A stretch of DNA of 64,000 nucleotides from Pisolithus tinctorius. Its lineage: Eukaryota > Basidiomycota > Agaricomycetes > Boletales > Pisolithaceae. A program made the position numbers and the translations under genes. Shown one piece after another: positions 12,103 through 23,172 of the stretch (position 1 is its first letter; every line of letters starts with the position of its first letter). The notes beneath the pieces are model-generated. The model searched no databases. It was not told where the DNA came from and was given only the letters and a program-made list of their open reading frames with translations. Location of the stretch: positions 1 through 64,000 of the forward strand of contig JANFAH010000093.1 in assembly GCA_024663395.1 (NCBI GenBank), given 5' to 3'.

Positions 12103-13602
12103 ATGAGGTGAGTATCGATCGATCAAAGCTACGCCCCAATGAAGGATCTCATTGTGCACCGCGTTTTCTAGTCACCGTAAGGTTCGTTGGAATCGTCAGA
12201 CAATTATGTCCGCGTACTCAAACTACCCGAACAGTACGAAGCCCCCCGCCACGGCTCTCTCGGATTCCTTCCCCGTAAACGTGCCGCTCGTCACCGCGGA
12301 AAGGTCAAATCGTTCCCCAAGGTATGTCTATTCTCAGAGACGTGCCAGGGGTTTTCGATCCTGATTTTTTATTTATTAGGATGACCCTAAAAAACCCGTC
12401 CACTTGACCGCCTTCATGGGCTACAAGGCTGGTATGACCCATATCGTCCGCGAGCTCGACCGTCCAGGATCCAGTATGTCGCGATTCTCCCCTTTGAAAT
12501 TCCTATTGACTTGTTTCGCAGAGATGCACAAGCGCGAGATTGTGGAGGCAGTTACGATTGTTGAGACTCCACCAATGATTGTCGTTGGTGTTGTCGGTTA
12601 CGTCGAAACTCCCCGCGGTCTCCGCACGCTCACCACCGTTTGGACTTCCCACCTATCAGACGCAGTTAAGCGTCGGTTCTACAAGAACTGGTACCGCTCG
12701 AAGAAGAAGGCGTTCACTCGTTACGCCAAGAAGCACGCCGAGGACGGCGGCAAGTCCACGGCTCGCGAACTCGAGCGTATCCGCAAATACTGTACTGTCG
12801 TCCGTGTCCTCGCACACACTCAGATTCGCTTGACGGGTCTCAGTCAGAAGAAAGCACACCTTATGGAGATCCAGGTTAACGGTGGTTCGATCGCCGACAA
12901 GGTCGACTTTGCATACGGCCTCTTCGAGAAGCCGGTCGAGATCCCTACCGTCTTCGAGCAGAACGAGTGTATTGATGTTATCGCTGTCACCAAGGGTCAC
13001 GGTTTCGAGGGTGTCACCCACCGTTGGGGTACCAAGAAGCTTCCTCGCAAGACTCACAAGGGTCTTCGCAAAGTTGCTTGTATTGGTGCATGGCATCCTT
13101 CCAAGGTCATGTTCTCTGTTGCCCGTGCTGGTCAACGTATGTGTTCAATGTGCTGATCCGGGATGGCAACTAACCCAACGAATCACGCAGACGGCTACCA
13201 CCACCGCACTGAGATAAACAAGAAAATCTACCGCATTGGCCGGGGCGATGATGATGCTAACGCGTCGACGGAGTCGGATGTCACGAAGAAGTTGATTACA
13301 CCCATGGGTGGTTTCCCCCATTATGGTATTGTAAAGAACGACTTCTTGATGCTCAAGGGTGCGATCCCCGGTACCAAGAAACGTGTCATCACCCTCCGCA
13401 AGTCTCTCATGGTTCACACCTCCCGCCGGGATCTCGAAAAAATCGATCTCAAGTTCATCGACACGTCCTCGAAGTTCGGTGTAAGGAATACCATCCTATC
13501 ATGGGAGTCTTGTTCGCTCACGCGTTTGCAATATAGCACGGTTCCTTCCAAACCCCTGCAGAAAAAGCTGCGTTCCTGGGGACGCTCAAGCCCCGGGCTT
13601 AG
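12103..13602 (+). CDS. RPL3: 60S ribosomal protein L3 (uL3)
   Basis: uL3 is a core protein of the large ribosomal subunit near the peptidyl transferase centre. The coding start is split into tiny exons: ATGAG (12103-12107), then a 10-base exon (12172-12181), then the exon from 12235, giving [18 protein letters not shown]. Further exons give [77 protein letters not shown] and, after a last intron, [15 protein letters not shown]. The stop is TAG at 13600-13602. All introns are GT-AG, 50-65 nt, and clustered at the 5' end as is common in fungal ribosomal protein genes. Length is normal for uL3. Confidence 0.97.
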
Positions 13603-13947
13603 TCGCACCACATCCGTACTTAGGTTTTATATGTTCTGTTATGCTTCGATTCACTTTCTATGCAACGTAGTCCTACGTACCACCAATGCCATTACTTTCC
13701 GCATGCACAATAAGTAAATTTGTAGGATGGAGTGTGAAACCATGAATAATTTTGAAGCAACGATAGAGTCGGCGGCCGATTTTTCTCGCTTTTGCAATGT
13801 TTTTGCAAGCTTAGTAGCGCTCTGTACCATCGGGTCCATCAACGTTTCAACACTAGCAGTCAGTGCCAGTCGCGGTAGGTTCTACGAGTTGATACCTACG
13901 TCTCATTCAACTCAATCACGACACAAGGATGACTGCACTGGATACTT
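13603..13947. other. Spacer between RPL3 and the PPR gene
   Basis: About 345 bases holding the RPL3 3' end and presumably the PPR promoter. No gene is supported. Confidence 0.55.
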
Positions 13948-15696
13948 ATGCTTGCAGGGTCCAAGCTGGGCCTAGGATTTTTTGTGTGGAGTCTGCCTCG
14001 TCCAGCGCAACGACGCTGCCTCACATCATGCAAGTTCACTCGGAGCGTGCAAACATCCGCGAGGGAGGTAATCCGACGGGCGAAGGGCAAGGGGGCTGTA
14101 GCTGTGCACGACGAACGCTATCTCGTGGACGGGGCCGAGATAACGGGCACTGGCCACACGGCTCCACCGACATGGATGTACAAGTCGAACAAATTCACTT
14201 CCAAGACTCGTACAGCGGCTGCAAAGCACCGTCTTGGGGACGAAAACGCCGAATACCGTTGCGCTGGCGGCGTTTCGCACTCGCATACTCACCGTGGTCG
14301 CCAAAAGCTCCCAGTCCCAACCCAAAGCCCACAAGGGTATCAAGCAGCCCCGAGAGACAAGCGACTCGAACAACGACTCCATGTCTTGCTCACTGCGCCA
14401 ACCATTCCCAACGCGTGGACAGCCTACCGATATCTCATAACCAACTATCCATACAATCCCCTCCAGAAGCCCGTCATACCATATGGTCACCTCCATCGCC
14501 TAGCTGCACGCCTCGCGTCTGTCAAACCTCGAACACGCACCCTGTACCTTCAGTTGTCATCTGTCCTTGCAACCCTCCGCAGGACAGGCGGTCGCATTTT
14601 CGTATGGGAATGGAACGCGTTGATCGATTGTGCGGGAAAGCAGTGGAGGAAAACGAGCATTGCAGACTACAGAACTGCACTAGATATTTTTAATGACATG
14701 AAGACGCCGCCACGTCTGCCAGAACACCCAGCCTCCGATGATCCCTTCTCCACCAGCTCTCCTTCACAGCCTTCATTCCCCACTACGTCTTGGTCTCCAG
14801 TAAAGCCGGATATTACGACTTATACCACTCTATTGTCTATTGCCGTTCGCTCCAAACAGGACGTCGCCGTCCGCCATGCCTCAAAACTGCTGCGACTGTC
14901 GGACTGCTCGCCCACCCGATTTACCTACTTAACCTTGCTTAGTTTCTATGCCCGCACCAACCAGTTGTCCGAGGTCCGATCCACACTACAGAAGATGAAA
15001 CAGCAGGGCGTGGAGGTCGGTATGATAGGGCTCAACACCTGCATCTGGGCATTCGCAAATAACGGCCGCATGGACATCGCTTGCATGATTTATCGCGTCC
15101 TCCGTTATAATGTCGTGCGAGAGACCGGCTCTATGGCGGACGACATTGCCGCAACTGCTTGCCATCTGAGGGACACGGAACACCTTGACATCCCACCTGG
15201 CTTCTCACCAAACCGGGCCGTTTATACGTCTATGATCCAGTGCTCCGCGTACCGAGGAAATATGGTCCAAGCATTGCATGTCTTCGCGGATATGCTATCG
15301 ATGCCGTCACGTCATCTACCATCCATGGCAGCCTTTCGTGCAATCTTCCTTGGGTTTTACCGACATGGACGCAGACTCGGACCAACGAAGTTCACGGACG
15401 GTCTGACTACACAGGAGCAGCGACATCTGCCGGAGCTATCAGCCTGGAATCTCGATAATCTTACGCTAGTTTTCAAGGCATTCATGGATCTCCCGAAAGG
15501 CGTCAAAGCAAATGGGCGACTTCTGTATTGGATCATTGTCGCTTTTTGGAGGCTGAGTGGGAATGACCCAGTGGTATTGCGTAATGTATGGGAGCAGCTG
15601 GAGGGCAAGTACGGTCGAGGCTGGGATGGCCGGCTGGAACGTATAGGAAGGGCAATTTATTCCTCCCAGGCGATAGACAGGAAAGACCGAGCGTGA
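13948..15696 (+). CDS. Mitochondrial pentatricopeptide repeat protein
   Basis: A single-exon gene of 582 codons. The N-terminus (MLAGSKLGLGFFVWSLPRP and then a basic, Ser/Arg-rich stretch) looks like a mitochondrial presequence. The body contains helical PPR-like units, for example KPDITTYTTLLSIAVRSK, TRFTYLTLLSFYARTNQLSE, GLNTCIWAFANNGRMDIAC and NRAVYTSMIQCSAYRGNMVQ, each with the paired-helix spacing of about 35 residues. Such proteins bind organellar RNA and act in its processing or translation; the target cannot be read from sequence. The lack of introns contrasts with its neighbours. An upstream in-frame start is not evident; an ATG at 13929 is in another frame. Confidence 0.82.
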   Translation: MLAGSKLGLGFFVWSLPRPAQRRCLTSCKFTRSVQTSAREVIRRAKGKGAVAVHDERYLVDGAEITGTGHTAPPTWMYKSNKFTSKTRTAAAKHRLGDENAEYRCAGGVSHSHTHRGRQKLPVPTQSPQGYQAAPRDKRLEQRLHVLLTAPTIPNAWTAYRYLITNYPYNPLQKPVIPYGHLHRLAARLASVKPRTRTLYLQLSSVLATLRRTGGRIFVWEWNALIDCAGKQWRKTSIADYRTALDIFNDMKTPPRLPEHPASDDPFSTSSPSQPSFPTTSWSPVKPDITTYTTLLSIAVRSKQDVAVRHASKLLRLSDCSPTRFTYLTLLSFYARTNQLSEVRSTLQKMKQQGVEVGMIGLNTCIWAFANNGRMDIACMIYRVLRYNVVRETGSMADDIAATACHLRDTEHLDIPPGFSPNRAVYTSMIQCSAYRGNMVQALHVFADMLSMPSRHLPSMAAFRAIFLGFYRHGRRLGPTKFTDGLTTQEQRHLPELSAWNLDNLTLVFKAFMDLPKGVKANGRLLYWIIVAFWRLSGNDPVVLRNVWEQLEGKYGRGWDGRLERIGRAIYSSQAIDRKDRA

Positions 15697-15814
15697 TGCA
15701 GTTACAGTAAAGTGGCATCCCATTTTCTAGAGAGTACAGCACATACACCTTTCCCGTTAATCAATACAATTGTGAAGATAGTCCAAAATGACTGGATGAG
15801 GGACATTATTGGCG

Positions 15815-16692
15815 TTAGATCGTTTCATCTCCGTTGTCTCTTCGCCACTGAACAAAGTCATCCCAGTCCACTGTGCATTTCGCACTCTGATATCTGCGAA
15901 GTCTGACACTCCGTCGCGTGTCTTCTGAGATTGGTCCTGCCCAGCCAGCTTTACGCATTGCACTTTCAACAGCTTCTATCTTGTCCCAACCCTGGGCGGG
16001 TATCACGTCCGGCAGATATGTGGCCGTCAAGGTCCGTCTGGAAGTAAAGCGTGGGAGAAACGAGGAAGAGGAGAAAGGTGACGAGGCGGAGGACGATGAC
16101 CGGGACGTTGGGTATAATGCAGGATCTGGAAAACTGATGTATATGCCATGTGTGCCAATCGTCCAATCAAGATAGGACGAAGCGTCCTCGAAATTGGTCA
16201 ACAACGAGACGCTGTGAAATGATATGATTACAAGCGTGTGAGCGAGAAGCACGAATGGAGTGGTTGACACCCGCTCACGGATATCAAAATGAAAGGGAAG
16301 GACCAACCAGCATTCGAGGAAGGATAGTTCCTTCTCCTCTATTCGACTGAACCGACTATCCTTGAAAGCGCTGATTAGGGCATATTCGGCAATGCCATCT
16401 CGCAAAGGAAGCGGCTCAAAGTTTCCAATACAGCCCCGGAGCCTGGGTGCACGGCCGGGGCGAGATGACTTTGTATTCCAGGTCACAAAGAGTGGGCTGA
16501 CAGCGGGTGAGCAAGTATGTACCGAGGGTTGGCACGCGGCACGTACAACTTCTCGTCTGGAAAGTCAGGGGGAATGGGTGCGCTGTCTGTCAGCGCACAG
16601 TACAGGGCATCGAATGCATGGAAGCAGTGCGCTTGGGTGCAGATGTTATCATCCTCGACAGTGGTCTCGCCTGCCTCAGGCAGGAGGGACAT
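15815..16692 (-). CDS. AMMECR1-domain protein
   Basis: The protein belongs to the widely conserved AMMECR1 family, whose molecular role is poorly defined. Start ATG 16692 (MSLLPEAGETT), stop 15815-15817. Two GT-AG introns join ENPLFVTWNT to the first exon and ECCVSLLTNFEDAS across the middle. The family signature LRGCIGNFEPLPL is present, followed by DSRFSRIEEKELS, WTIGTHGIYISFPDP, YLPDVIPAQGWDKIEAVESA and a basic C-terminus RLRRYQSAKCTVDWDDFVQW. A serine-rich insertion (SRSSSSASSPFSSSSF) sits in the C-terminal half. Convergent with the PPR gene at about 120 bases. Confidence 0.88.
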
Positions 16693-17053
16693 GGCAGTAG
16701 GGGGCAAGAGAGGGGCACCCCAATAATGACTGATTTGCCTTATCGGGCTTGTCCACCTCTAATATCACACCATCACCGTGCTAGATTTGAAAGTTGCTGG
16801 GAGTCCAGAAGTGACTATGGACATATCTACTTAATGTAATGAATATGGTATGAAAGGATAAGTCAAGTCAATAATGGTAGACGGCAAAAATGAACAGGTT
16901 GGGCGTAGATGTCAATGTAACCTAGGACTCGTAATAGACATAGCGGCTTGTGTGTCGGAGGACAAATAGAGGAAGACAGCATGAGTTATTAATGATATGA
17001 ACAGGACGGTGGATGACAGCGGGGATGCGGGCCGAACTGCCGTGACAGCTTCA
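16693..17053. other. Spacer upstream of the AMMECR1 gene
   Basis: About 360 bases between the AMMECR1 start and the Rab stop codon. No gene or repeat is recognised. Confidence 0.5.
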
Positions 17054-18428
17054 TCACGAAGAACAGCAGCTCCATCCCCCAGAGACACGCATCTTCTCCA
17101 GGGCCTCGTGTTCACCCTGGCCATCGCAGGTAGGCGTGCTCGTAGGCGATAAGAAAACACTGTCCCGCTTCTTGAGCTCGTTCTCGTGGTCGATGGCATC
17201 CCGTCTCTCTATGATTGCAGCGATAAGCGAATCAAAGAGCGTTTGGATCCCTAACAGAGCTGTCAGTTGCCACGAAACCAAACTACTATGAAATCCGACA
17301 GTTACCGAGATCGTCTTTGGCGGAGACTTCGAAGAGTTCCATACCCTTCTCAAGGCCCCATTCTTGGTCATCTTCAAACTCTTCGTCCTCGGGGAGACTG
17401 TTGCTGCTTGTCTCGGTCGCATCATTCCAATTCCCCCCATATCTTCCGAAATGGGAACCATATCGGGATTGATCAGATCTCGCCGTTTCGACAACGGTCC
17501 GCGATCTGTGGAGAGATGTTGCCTTGGACTTGTGTTGTGATAATCCACCAGTAGTTTTAGAACGAGAGAACCCGACACTACTGTGTTGCAATGCTGGCGT
17601 TGTGCTGACTGCAGGATCAAGATAAGAAGCACTGTGTGGTGGGGAGGATTTGGTGGGAGTGTTGTTGAGGGGAACGGATCGGATACTGGTGAAGGACGTA
17701 AACCTCGGGCGGATGTAGGGGAATGTAGATGAAGGTGGTGGGGGAGGCGGTGGGGATGGTGGCCTTGGAGGAGGGAACCAATTATGTAGAGAGAGGCGTG
17801 CAAGGTCTGACGTGACCTGACGTTGCCGGTGTAGGTCGGCTTTGGATCCAACAATATAGATGATAAGGTCCGGAGAACAATTCTTCTTCAATTCTGTAGG
17901 ACAAGGGAGCTGAGCAGGCCTAACCTGGGGGAGAGGCAAGACGTACCTTCCAACCAGCCCCGTACATCATCAAAAGAGGCAGCGTTCGTGATATCGTACA
18001 AGAGGAGGGCAGCGTTGGCTCCTCGATAATACATTGGGGCCTGATTGAGATTGGGTTAGAGGCCGAGAACCAAAGGAACAAGTACGTGGAAACTGGGTGC
18101 TCACCATGCTTCGGAATCGCTCCTGGCCCGCAGTGTCCCACAGTTGTAGAGAGACCTTCAACCCGTCAACATAGACTTTCTTGGTGACGAAGAAAGCCCC
18201 GGTGGTGGATGTCATATTCCTGGGATCAAACCTGTTTTGAGTGTACCGGAAGAGGAGGCTGGTCTTGCCAACACCTATGGAGGATGAAGTGACGGTGTGA
18301 ATGGGTTATGATTGCTGTAGGCGCAATGCAGACAAACCCGTGTTGCCCATGACCACTATTTTTGCGTCTATCCCATGGTGTTCGTACCTAGACCTTTTGT
18401 AAGGGTCCATAGGAGGATAGTCCGCCAT
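17054..18428 (-). CDS. Rab-family small GTPase with long insertion before G5
   Basis: Start ATG 18428 (MADYPPMDPYKRSRY), stop 17054-17056. GTPase motifs in order: G1 MGNTGVGKTSLL (assembled across an intron), switch region STTGAFFVTKKVYVDG, G3 LQLWDTAGQERFRSM, MYYRGANAALLLYDIT, G4 VGSKADL and G5 FEVSAKDDLG. The C-terminus GWSCCSS is a prenylation motif of the CC type, so the protein should be membrane anchored in vesicle traffic. Two oddities: G4 is SKAD rather than NKxD, and about 165 residues separate G4 from G5 where Rabs normally have about 27. The insertion is proline- and serine-rich and ends in a very acidic stretch (LPEDEEFEDDQEWG). Four GT-AG introns. The Rab subclass is not clear to me. 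Confidence 0.88.
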
Positions 18429-19072
18429 CCAGGACGACGTTGACGGTAAGGAGAGAATGCCACCGAGGGCGAGTAGTGAGAGGGGGGAACGAAAGACAGC
18501 AACGGAGTGCAACCAAAACTTTGAGCAAGTGAAACCAACTAGGAAAGTTCTGACGCGACCCCCGCGACTCACGTGCCTCAAGCCAACTACTCCTCAAATT
18601 AACAGTACTTTGGTATTTATCCCTGAGCTCGGCTTGCGAGCTATCCGGTACAGTATCGTCGGTGGTACAGCCCGTGCACGTTGCGACCTCCATTACTCGG
18701 GTGACTGCTGACTTGCTCCACAGCACAGCGCCTCTAGTTTTGATGCGCGTCATTGGCGGTGGCGAGTTCCAACAGCCTATCCCATAAGTATCTTGGCATT
18801 TGGGACCCGAACACTCAGTTGTTGGCCGGAAGCAGATAATGAATTTACCCCCTATGTTAGGCTGGGATCCTGTGCCACCCTTTCAAATTAGCCGCATGCC
18901 TGGGGTTCTCCTCGGCTCATCAGGCACGGGTCGGCTCACCCCTCGTCCCGTACAGAGCGCTGTCCGCTTATTCAGGCTTGTCATCCAGAAAGGGGCTCCC
19001 TCCCTGTCCTAGCGTCTCGCTACTGCACCAATAGGACAACCTAGGGGGTCTAGCATTAAAGAGACAGTGCTG
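18429..19072. other. Spacer between Rab start and CNS1 3' end
   Basis: About 640 bases with no supported gene. It should hold the Rab promoter and the CNS1 3' end. Confidence 0.5.
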
Positions 19073-20325
19073 TCATTCGCCACCTCTAGTCCGCTTGAAC
19101 TCCTCCACCCAATTTTGTTCTACCTCGCCTTTCGGCAGGACTGCGAAGGTAAGATACCCATCTTTCAGTTCCAAACCATCCATCGGCTCTCCGGGTTTCT
19201 CCATCGCCACCCTACAGACATCTCCCAGCGTCATTTTCTTGCCGATTCTGAGAAGGCGTTTCCGACGCGTTATCGCGTATACTACCAAATTAGTTGCAGC
19301 GTACTCGTTCCTGAGGTCCCAGCTGGGTGGTGGTGCCTGGGGCGGGAACATCTGGGATAGGTGTGCTGAAAAGGTAGTGTCCTCCGCGAAGTCGGAAATG
19401 ACATCTGAGGTCGCATGCTGGGGATACAGAAAGAATACCGGAAAGATCAACCTCGATTTACTAGTGTCTTCAGGGTCAAAATGTGGCGAGTAGGGGTTCG
19501 CTGACGTCCCTTGCGGACTCGTCATCCGATACAAGTGTCTCTCCTACATTCTGATCCGTTAACACGTGGTTTCCGGTCAATAGGGGATTTCTTGCCTCGA
19601 GGGCTGCTTGTAGGGCACGCTCTTCGTCTCGTTCCTTTCGTAAACGGTCTTCCTTTTCTCGTTGCTTACGATCCGTCTCCGCTTTGGCCTTCGCTGCCCG
19701 GTCACGGACGCTTTTAACGCCTTGATTGTGTGTGTCGAACGACAGACATCTATCACAACAATCTAGCGCTTCCTCTGAGCGGTCCAAGCAAAGCAAAGCC
19801 ACGGCTGAGCGATAGTATGCTTTCGATGACTTTGGGTTGATGTTCAACACCCTCGAGCAGTCGCGTAGTACAGATCCGTAATTCTCTGACTACGTTCAAC
19901 AGCACTTGTTAAACCAGAATTTGTCCAGGTCACGTACGAAGTTCCAGGTTACACGCTGCACGATTGCATAGAAGACCCTCTAGGAGTGCATTGTCCGTTG
20001 GTTTCGCATCGATTCCCTGTGTGTAAAATCCCATGGCTTCGCGATACCTTTTCCCCTTAAAATAGTCGTTCCCCTGTTCCTTGAAATTTTGGGCAATCTC
20101 TTGCCGGGTAAATTGGAAGCTCGTGAGGTAAGTCTAAGGGCAGTAGGAGCCGTAGTACCAACCATCAGGCGTCCCCTCGTGCGCCAGACTCTGCAACGCT
20201 TGCACCGCAACGTCGTCGGTGCTATCAGTGGGGAGTGACTTCATGAACAGCGGCAAGTTTTCTACCGCCGCCATCTTCTTGTCGAAATCCTCCCGTGGAG
20301 CCTCATCCGGGCCTATGAACGCCAT
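19073..20325 (-). CDS. CNS1: Hsp90 co-chaperone Cns1 / TTC4, TPR protein
   Basis: Cns1/TTC4 is an essential TPR co-chaperone of Hsp90 (and Hsp70) with links to translation elongation. Start ATG 20325 (MAFIGPDEAPREDFDKK), stop at 19073. TPR exons read DEIAQNFKEQGNDYFKGKRY, FYTQGIDAKPTDNALLEG, NYGSVLRDCSRVLNINPKSS and AYYRSAVALLCLDRSEEALD. A charged helix follows, then the C-terminal wheel domain: HFDPEDTSKSRLIFPVFFLY, TTFSAHLSQMFPP, RRKRLLRIGKKMTLGDVCRV. Three GT-AG introns. A frame change near 19.5 kb is explained by a 46-nt intron (19518-19563). Divergent from L2HGDH with about 205 bases between starts. Confidence 0.9.
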
Positions 20326-20530
20326 CTCAATTGTTGATCTCTGTCCGTGCCACTGTCAAGCCGCAGGATCGCTTTGTCCGACCTCCGTGGTCGATCCGAA
20401 GATGACTGAGGCGGGTGGCTGCAGGGAACCAGTCGTAGCAGGATCTAATTGAATTATCTAATCACTTACTATCGATTCAATACATAATGTATTAGTGCTG
20501 CCCCATTAACACTGCAGTGGTGCGCACTTC

Positions 20531-22110
20531 ATGTCTGCTTCACGAATACGCGGTTTGACTGCCGCATTGAATTCGGCAGGAAAGTACAAGTACAAGGTTT
20601 GTGCCCGTAGCTGTCGTGACTTCCTACCAACAGTTCGTACCAGAGTCCCGACGGAGCTGTTGACTTTCTGGTTGTCGGAGGTGGTACGAACCATCATCCG
20701 CATCTCTACACAGTTCATCGCCGTGGATAAGCCATTTTTGTAGGCGTCGTGGGCTTGGCTGTTGCCCAGAGATTGGTGGAACGCTTTCCGGACAAGTCCA
20801 CATATCTTGTTGAAAGACACGGGGGTGCCGGGGAAGAGACAAGGTGTGCATCAGGGTAATGTCTTGACAAAATGCTACACATTTAACGCTCCACTCAGCT
20901 CCCGCAACTCAGAAGTTGTACATGCGGGTAACCAGCCGCTGATGGTGATACTTTCGACTTGAACTAACCAAATACTACAGGACTTTATTATCCAGCGGAT
21001 TCACTCAAGACACAGCTATGCCTGCGGGGCAGACATCTCATGTATGACCGATGTCAGCGCCATAATATCCCACATTTGAAGACAGGAAAACTCGTAGTCG
21101 CACACGAGGGTCAACGCCCATACGTAGAAGGCCTTTACGAGAAGTCCCGTCAACTTGGGTGGCCAAAACACTTCACACAACACTCCCGCAATGGTGCAGT
21201 CCTTCCTACCAGACTTATCACTGGGGACGAAGCCCGCGTGCTAGAACCTGACCTCTCCAAAGACATAACCGCTGCCCTTTGGAGCCCAGAAACTGGCATC
21301 GTAGACTCCCATGCGCTCATGGAAAGCCTCGAGAAAGATATCACGGAGTCGGCAGGGGGCGAACTTGTGTACTCCACACGTGTGGTCCGCGTCGACCCCT
21401 ACAACAAGAGGGAGGTGTCGTCCGCATCGACCAGTGCACAAGATGGCTGGGTTGTGCAGACCACGACAGGTGACGCACGAGATGGAGACGCGCTCTTCAC
21501 GAAAACCCTTATCAACGCGTCAGGCCTATCAGCCACCCTCATACTGAACTCACTTCTCTTCGAATCTTCCCGCATTCCGATGTACTTTGCCCGTGGGTCA
21601 TACGCAGCGTACAGGGGTCCGGGTGTGTCGAACATTAAACACCTCATATACCCTTGCGCAGAGACTGGACCGAACATACATGCATTCCAATCCCTCGGAA
21701 CCCATCTCACCCTGGATATGCGTGGCAATGTGCGCTTCGGACCAGACTTGGAGTGGATATCACCACCGTCCAGTTCGGCCGACGATGTTTCTGACGAAGC
21801 CCACGCAGACTTCTGGACCAAATATCTGGTACCAGACGAATCCAGGCTAGAGGACATGCATGGTGCGGTGACCAAGTATTTGCCGAATGTCCAGAAGGAG
21901 AATTTCAGGCCGGACTACGTTGGCATCCGTCCTAAGCTCGTGGTTTCAGGATTTCAAGACTTTGTCATCCGCAAAGACTATGCGGACGGCATCGGCAGCG
22001 GATTGATGGTCAGTCTGATGGGTATTGAGAGTCCAGGTCTTACCTCCTGCCTGGCCATTGCAGAGCATGTGACCGAGGACATCATTGCCCGGGAGCAAAA
22101 CGACTCGTAG
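20531..22110 (+). CDS. L-2-hydroxyglutarate dehydrogenase, FAD-dependent
   Basis: The enzyme oxidises L-2-hydroxyglutarate to 2-oxoglutarate in mitochondria, a metabolite-repair role. Start ATG 20531 (MSASRIRGLTAALNSAG), a short basic N-terminus that could act as a presequence. The dinucleotide-binding fold VDFLVVGGGVVGLAVAQRL is assembled across an intron, followed by ERHGGAGEETSSRNSEVVHA, GLYYPADSLKTQLCLRGR and the long last exon. That exon holds MYDRCQRHNIPHLKTGKLVV, LWSPETGIVDSHALMESLE, FARGSYAAYRG, RFGPDLEWI and the C-terminal FAD contact region GLMVSLMGIESPGLTSCLAI. Five exons, GT-AG introns. Length is normal. AATAAA occurs just past the stop (22112-22117). Confidence 0.92.
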
Positions 22111-23172
22111 AAATAAAGTATATTACGATCTAGAGGATACCACTGTATTGTGATCCGTCAGAATCTCGCTCATCAACCCCGAACCGTGACCTTTGGCTCC
22201 CATGCACTGATTTTAGGCGCAGCGGTGTTGTACGGGCGATACGCACCACGTGTGCCAGTTAAATTTTCTACCCATGGCTATAACGACAGTTCGAGTCGGG
22301 GGTCAACCGGTTGCACAGTACAAGGGTACATACCGCCTTCCAGGGTGGTGACAAGTTCTGCATCACTTTGTCCTCAGTTGGTGGTAGCAAGCGAATGTGC
22401 TGCAGCCAAGAATGCCATTCCGCAGGGACTTGGGTTGCATTGTTGTAATGCTGTCGGAGGGCATCAGTGAGAAAGGGAGTGAGCGAGCTCCGGGAAGTTT
22501 GTTACGAACCTGCGCAAAGTCAACCCATCGGTGACGGCCTAGTGATACCATAAGTAGCGGTTTCTGAGAATATCCAACGACTCATGCGCACCAGGAATTT
22601 CGTCGTCGGGGTTCAGGTTCTCGTAGTATTTGTTACCGAATCTGTCCGCGCGTAGAGCAAGTCAACTTTGAGTATCCGGTAGTTCGTCAACGACTACTCT
22701 CACTGATCAGTCCCAACTAGAGCACCAGCCTTTGCGTCGCCAATGTTTTGCATTTGGTGCCACCATTGCTTGATTCCTGTCCTACGAATATTCCGCACAT
22801 ATCGTATGAAGGAGACCATCGTCAGTGTAGGAGGAGAGGCGTATTTGTTTGTGTTTGGGCATCGCTGCCAGATCTGCTCACGCGGAAAAGGCAAATGTTG
22901 CGAGACGAAGGAATACATTCAGTGAAAGTACAGAACTTTTGTGGAAACACGCCAAATCATCCAGCGACGAGTATTAAGGTAACATATGCTGAACACAATG
23001 TAGTGACAAGTGGAAATCCTGACAACGCACTGCGACCACCGGGGAGCTGACGATTAAATAGCACTACACCGATGCAAAAGAGGGATGAAACAAGAGGAAA
23101 GCAAGGAACGTGGGCGAAAAACGAATTGAACAACAGACTAAAACCATAAGCGATATCTCCGCATGACGCGTA
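22111..23172. other. Intergenic region between L2HGDH and BEM1 3' ends
   Basis: About 1.06 kb between two convergent genes, which is long for this neighbourhood. Only short open frames are present, none with recognisable content. I see no RNA gene or repeat. Confidence 0.5.

Noticed and set aside
19500..19563. Apparent frameshift in CNS1 between the charged helix and the wheel domain
   Set aside because: A 46-nt GT-AG intron at 19518-19563 joins GNH to VPQGTSANPYSPHFD in frame, so no lesion is needed.
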